Assembly: GCA_003486225.1 (NCBI GenBank)
Contig: DNGN01000017.1
Coordinates: forward strand, 1-7,302
Length of the DNA: 7,302 nt
Reading direction: 5' to 3'
Origin: Chloroflexota bacterium
Lineage (GTDB): Bacteria > Chloroflexota > Anaerolineae > Anaerolineales > UBA11579
A model generated the notes under the pieces. That model was not told the DNA's origin. It did no database searches and worked only from the letters and a program-made list of their open reading frames with translations. Position numbers and translations under genes: made by a program. Of the stretch, positions 4,367 through 7,302 are shown piece by piece; positions within the stretch are counted from its first letter, which is position 1, and each line of letters opens with the position of its first letter.

Positions 4367-7279
4367 ATGACCCAAAAATTTGGCTTTGAGCTTGTGGAAG
4401 AAAGAGAACTTCCTGAACTGAACAGTATAGGGCGGCGGTACCGGCATATAGCTACGGGTGCCCAGCTGCTTTCGATTGTAAATGACGATGAAAACAAGGT
4501 CTTCAGCATTAACTTTCGCACCACCCCCAGCGACTCAACCGGTGTGGCACACATCCTGGAACATGCGGTGCTGAACGGCTCTGAAAAATACCCGGTCAAG
4601 GAACCCTTTGTAGAATTAATTAAAGGTTCGCTGCAAACCTTTGTGAATGCCTTTACGTTTCCCGATAAAACCTGCTATCCCGTAGCCAGCCAAAACCTGC
4701 AGGATTTTTATAACCTGATCGATGTCTATATGGATGCGGTTTTGCATCCCCTGATCCCGCCGCATATCCTTGACCAGGAAGGCTGGCACTACGCTGTGGA
4801 TGAGACGAGTGGCAACCTGATCTATAAGGGGGTGGTGTTCAATGAAATGAAAGGCGCGCTCTCGAATCCAAATGACCGCTTGGGCCGTGAAAACCAGCAA
4901 TCCCTTTTCCCAGATAACCTCTACCGCTACAATTCTGGTGGAGAACCGCGAGACATCCCTGACCTAACGTATGATCAATTCAAAGCGTTTCATCAGACCT
5001 ACTACCATCCTTCCAATGCATATATTTACTGGTATGGAGATGACAACGAGGACGACCGCCTGGAAAAGTTGGCCGGCTACCTGGAAGGATACACTCGCTT
5101 GGAAGTGGATTCACATATCCCACTGCAAGACCGCTTTGATGAAACTTCGCGAGTTACGATACCGTATGCCGTCAGTGAGGATGAACCCGCCAAATATTAT
5201 GTTTCCACCAATTGGGCTTTTGAGGAACTCAGCGACCCGCTGGAGATTTTGGGACTGGGGATCCTGAACCATATCCTATTGGGCACCCCAGCCTCACCGC
5301 TGCGAAAAGCGCTCATCGACAGCGATTACGGTGAGGATCTGGTCGGCGGTGGACTGGACCCAGACCTGCGCCAAATGACTTTTTCGACTGGTCTGAAGGG
5401 GGTCAAACAGGAAAACACCGCTCAGGTGGAAGCCCTGGTGGATGCAACTTTGGCCAAGCTCGCCTCAGATGGGATTGACCCGAATATGATCGCGGCAGCC
5501 ATGAATACAGTTGAGTTCCGTTTGAGGGAAAATAATACCGGTTCATTCCCGCGTGGGCTGCTCTTAATGCTGCGCAGCCTGACAACCTGGCTATATGATG
5601 GCGATCCATTTAGCCCCCTGACTTTTGAAGGACCACTTCTGGCTGTAAAACAGCAATTGGCAGAAGGGAAACCCTATTTTGAAACTCTGATCCGCAAATA
5701 CCTGATTGAGAATACACACCGCAGTACGGTTGTGATGGAACCGGACCCAGATCTGAACCGCCGCGAGGCAAGCGAGGAAGACAGCCGCTTGAAGGAGATC
5801 CAAGACTCATTATCGGCTGAGGAACTGCAAAAGATTATTGCCCATGCACAAGAGCTCAAATCTATCCAGGAAACCCCTGATTCACCCGAAGCCTTGGCGA
5901 CTGTGCCAACCCTCAGCCTGTCAGACCTGGACAAGCAGAATAAATCCATTCCATTGGAAGTATTATCACAGGATGGCGTTGAGGTTTTGTACCACGACCT
6001 GTTTACCAACGGGATCGTGTACCTTGACCTGAGTTTTGACCTGACAGGCGTGCCGCAAGAACTGCTGCCATATTTAAAACTCTTTGCTGGCGGTATGGTC
6101 AAGATGGGGACGCATGAGGAAGATTTTGTGCAGCTTTCTCAACGCATTGGCCGAGAGACCGGCGGTATCTTCCCCTCCTTGCTGCTTCAAAATAAATATC
6201 ATTCCAAAGATTATGTGGCACGCCTGGTGGTTCGGGCTAAATCCACCGTGGACAAAGTGGATGAAATGCTTGCGATCCTGGAAGATATTTTACTGACCAC
6301 CGATTACAACCAGCCGGAACGTTTCCGCCAGATCCTGACTGAACGCAAAGCCAAAATGGAGGCCGGGCTTGTGCCCTCAGGGCATAGTGCGGTAAACCGC
6401 CGTTTACAGGCCGGGCAAAGCGTGTCTGGCTGGCTGGATGAACAAACCAGCGGGATTGAAAACCTGTTCTTTTCCCGTGATCTGCTGTCCAGGTTAGATC
6501 AGGATTGGGAGGGAATTGCGTCTGCATTTGCACAGATCCGAAGCCTGGTGATCGACCGGAACAGCCTGCAGCTGAACGTGACCCTGGACCGCGAGAGCTG
6601 GCAGGCAGTCCGTCCGAAGTTTGGTAAATTGATCCAGGCAATACCTTTCCAAACCAAATCAGTTGCCAAATGGCAGGCAAGCAGCCTGCCAAATGCAGAG
6701 GGGCTGACCATCCCGGCACAGGTCAATTATGTGGGGAAAGGAGCCAATATCTATGATCTGGGCTTTGAACCGCATGGGTCGATTAACGTGATCCGTAAAT
6801 ATCTCGGTACGACCTATATCTGGGAAAAAATCCGCGTTCAGGGCGGGGCTTATGGCGGGTTCATCTCGTTTGATCTGTTCTCTGGTGCATTCAATTACCT
6901 TTCGTACCGAGATCCTAACCTGATCCAAAGCCTTGAAAACTACGACCGTACGGCAGACTTTTTGAGGAAAATTGATCTGCCGGAATCAGAATTGAGTAAA
7001 TCGATCATTGGGACAATTGGCGATATGGATAGCTACCAGCTGCCTGATGCCAAAGGCTTTACCTCAATGGTACGCTACCTGACAGGGTATAGCGATGAGA
7101 TCAGGCAGCAAATGCGGGACCAGGTGCTCACGACAAAAGTCAAAGATTTCCGGAATCTGGCTGATGTTTTGGATCAGATCGCCCTGCAGGGCCGGGTGGC
7201 TGTCTTGGGTTCTGCGGATACAATAACAGATGCGAACCGCACGGCAGATGACTTTATGACCGTCCGGAAAGTTTTATAA
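4367..7279 (+). CDS. PreP-like zinc metallopeptidase, M16C family (presequence protease type)
   Basis: 970 residues, the full length of the presequence protease group, in which four domains form a closed chamber that degrades unfolded peptides. In mitochondria and plastids the substrate is cleaved targeting peptides; in bacteria the role is probably general peptide turnover in the cytosol. No signal peptide is present. The inverted zinc motif HILEH gives ligands H62 and H66 and catalytic base E65; the third ligand is E160 in FNEMKG. Further landmarks: KGSLQTFVNAFTFPDKTCYP (86-105) and HYAVDE (141-146). The two halves are joined by a charged helical linker (about 452-530) rich in Glu/Lys. In the C-terminal half, RVQGGAYGG (823-831) supplies the R823/Y829 pair, six residues apart as in known PreP enzymes, followed by the PreP hallmark YRDPNL. 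All catalytic parts are intact. The protein has a single cysteine, C103. Third gene of the plus-strand unit; its end, without a visible terminator, is close to the window edge. Confidence 0.93.
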   Translation: MTQKFGFELVEERELPELNSIGRRYRHIATGAQLLSIVNDDENKVFSINFRTTPSDSTGVAHILEHAVLNGSEKYPVKEPFVELIKGSLQTFVNAFTFPDKTCYPVASQNLQDFYNLIDVYMDAVLHPLIPPHILDQEGWHYAVDETSGNLIYKGVVFNEMKGALSNPNDRLGRENQQSLFPDNLYRYNSGGEPRDIPDLTYDQFKAFHQTYYHPSNAYIYWYGDDNEDDRLEKLAGYLEGYTRLEVDSHIPLQDRFDETSRVTIPYAVSEDEPAKYYVSTNWAFEELSDPLEILGLGILNHILLGTPASPLRKALIDSDYGEDLVGGGLDPDLRQMTFSTGLKGVKQENTAQVEALVDATLAKLASDGIDPNMIAAAMNTVEFRLRENNTGSFPRGLLLMLRSLTTWLYDGDPFSPLTFEGPLLAVKQQLAEGKPYFETLIRKYLIENTHRSTVVMEPDPDLNRREASEEDSRLKEIQDSLSAEELQKIIAHAQELKSIQETPDSPEALATVPTLSLSDLDKQNKSIPLEVLSQDGVEVLYHDLFTNGIVYLDLSFDLTGVPQELLPYLKLFAGGMVKMGTHEEDFVQLSQRIGRETGGIFPSLLLQNKYHSKDYVARLVVRAKSTVDKVDEMLAILEDILLTTDYNQPERFRQILTERKAKMEAGLVPSGHSAVNRRLQAGQSVSGWLDEQTSGIENLFFSRDLLSRLDQDWEGIASAFAQIRSLVIDRNSLQLNVTLDRESWQAVRPKFGKLIQAIPFQTKSVAKWQASSLPNAEGLTIPAQVNYVGKGANIYDLGFEPHGSINVIRKYLGTTYIWEKIRVQGGAYGGFISFDLFSGAFNYLSYRDPNLIQSLENYDRTADFLRKIDLPESELSKSIIGTIGDMDSYQLPDAKGFTSMVRYLTGYSDEIRQQMRDQVLTTKVKDFRNLADVLDQIALQGRVAVLGSADTITDANRTADDFMTVRKVL

Positions 7280-7302
7280 CTGGAACAATAGGACCGCAAG
7301 AG

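Noticed and set aside
6237..6719. 160-codon minus-strand frame inside the peptidase gene
   Set aside because: It is antisense to well-conserved PreP sequence, Trp/Pro/Ser-rich and without recognisable domain, so it is a shadow frame.

Overview
The window is a compact, ordinary stretch of bacterial chromosome with five protein genes and no mobile element, CRISPR array, tRNA or rRNA that I can see. Base composition is moderate and gaps are short. An LLM-class flavin/F420-type oxidoreductase, a bacterial presequence-protease-like M16C peptidase, a lone CoxM-type FAD subunit and a large uncharacterised membrane protein together suggest an environmental bacterium. My best guess is Chloroflexota, class Anaerolineae, but this rests on remembered protein style and not on a marker gene.

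Layout. At the left edge a 5'-truncated oxidoreductase (2-964, +) runs into a bidirectional rho-independent hairpin (981-1013). It shares this with a convergent minus-strand unit: a small four-helix membrane protein (1034-1444) preceded by a 455-residue polytopic membrane protein with a soluble C-terminal domain (1548-2915). A 133-bp divergent spacer (2916-3048) separates that unit from a plus-strand unit of three genes: a PaaI-like hotdog thioesterase (3049-3561), a FAD-binding subunit of the molybdopterin dehydrogenase type (3558-4310, 4-nt overlap) and a PreP-like zinc metallopeptidase (4367-7279), which ends 23 bases before the window does.

How the parts may work together. The thioesterase and FAD-protein genes are translationally coupled, so they may act on the same acyl or CoA-linked chemistry. 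The peptidase follows after 56 nt with its own Shine-Dalgarno and looks like a co-transcribed housekeeping gene, not a pathway partner. The FAD protein has none of its usual Fe-S or molybdopterin partner genes in this window.

The most interesting signals are regulatory. Both divergent genes have a perfect TATAAT box so close to their ATG that the predicted transcripts are leaderless or nearly so; one box sits inside a 16-bp inverted repeat. Upstream of the small membrane protein, a 7-bp motif occurs three times at spacings of about two and one helical turns. I found no convincing evidence of a wholly new multi-gene system.
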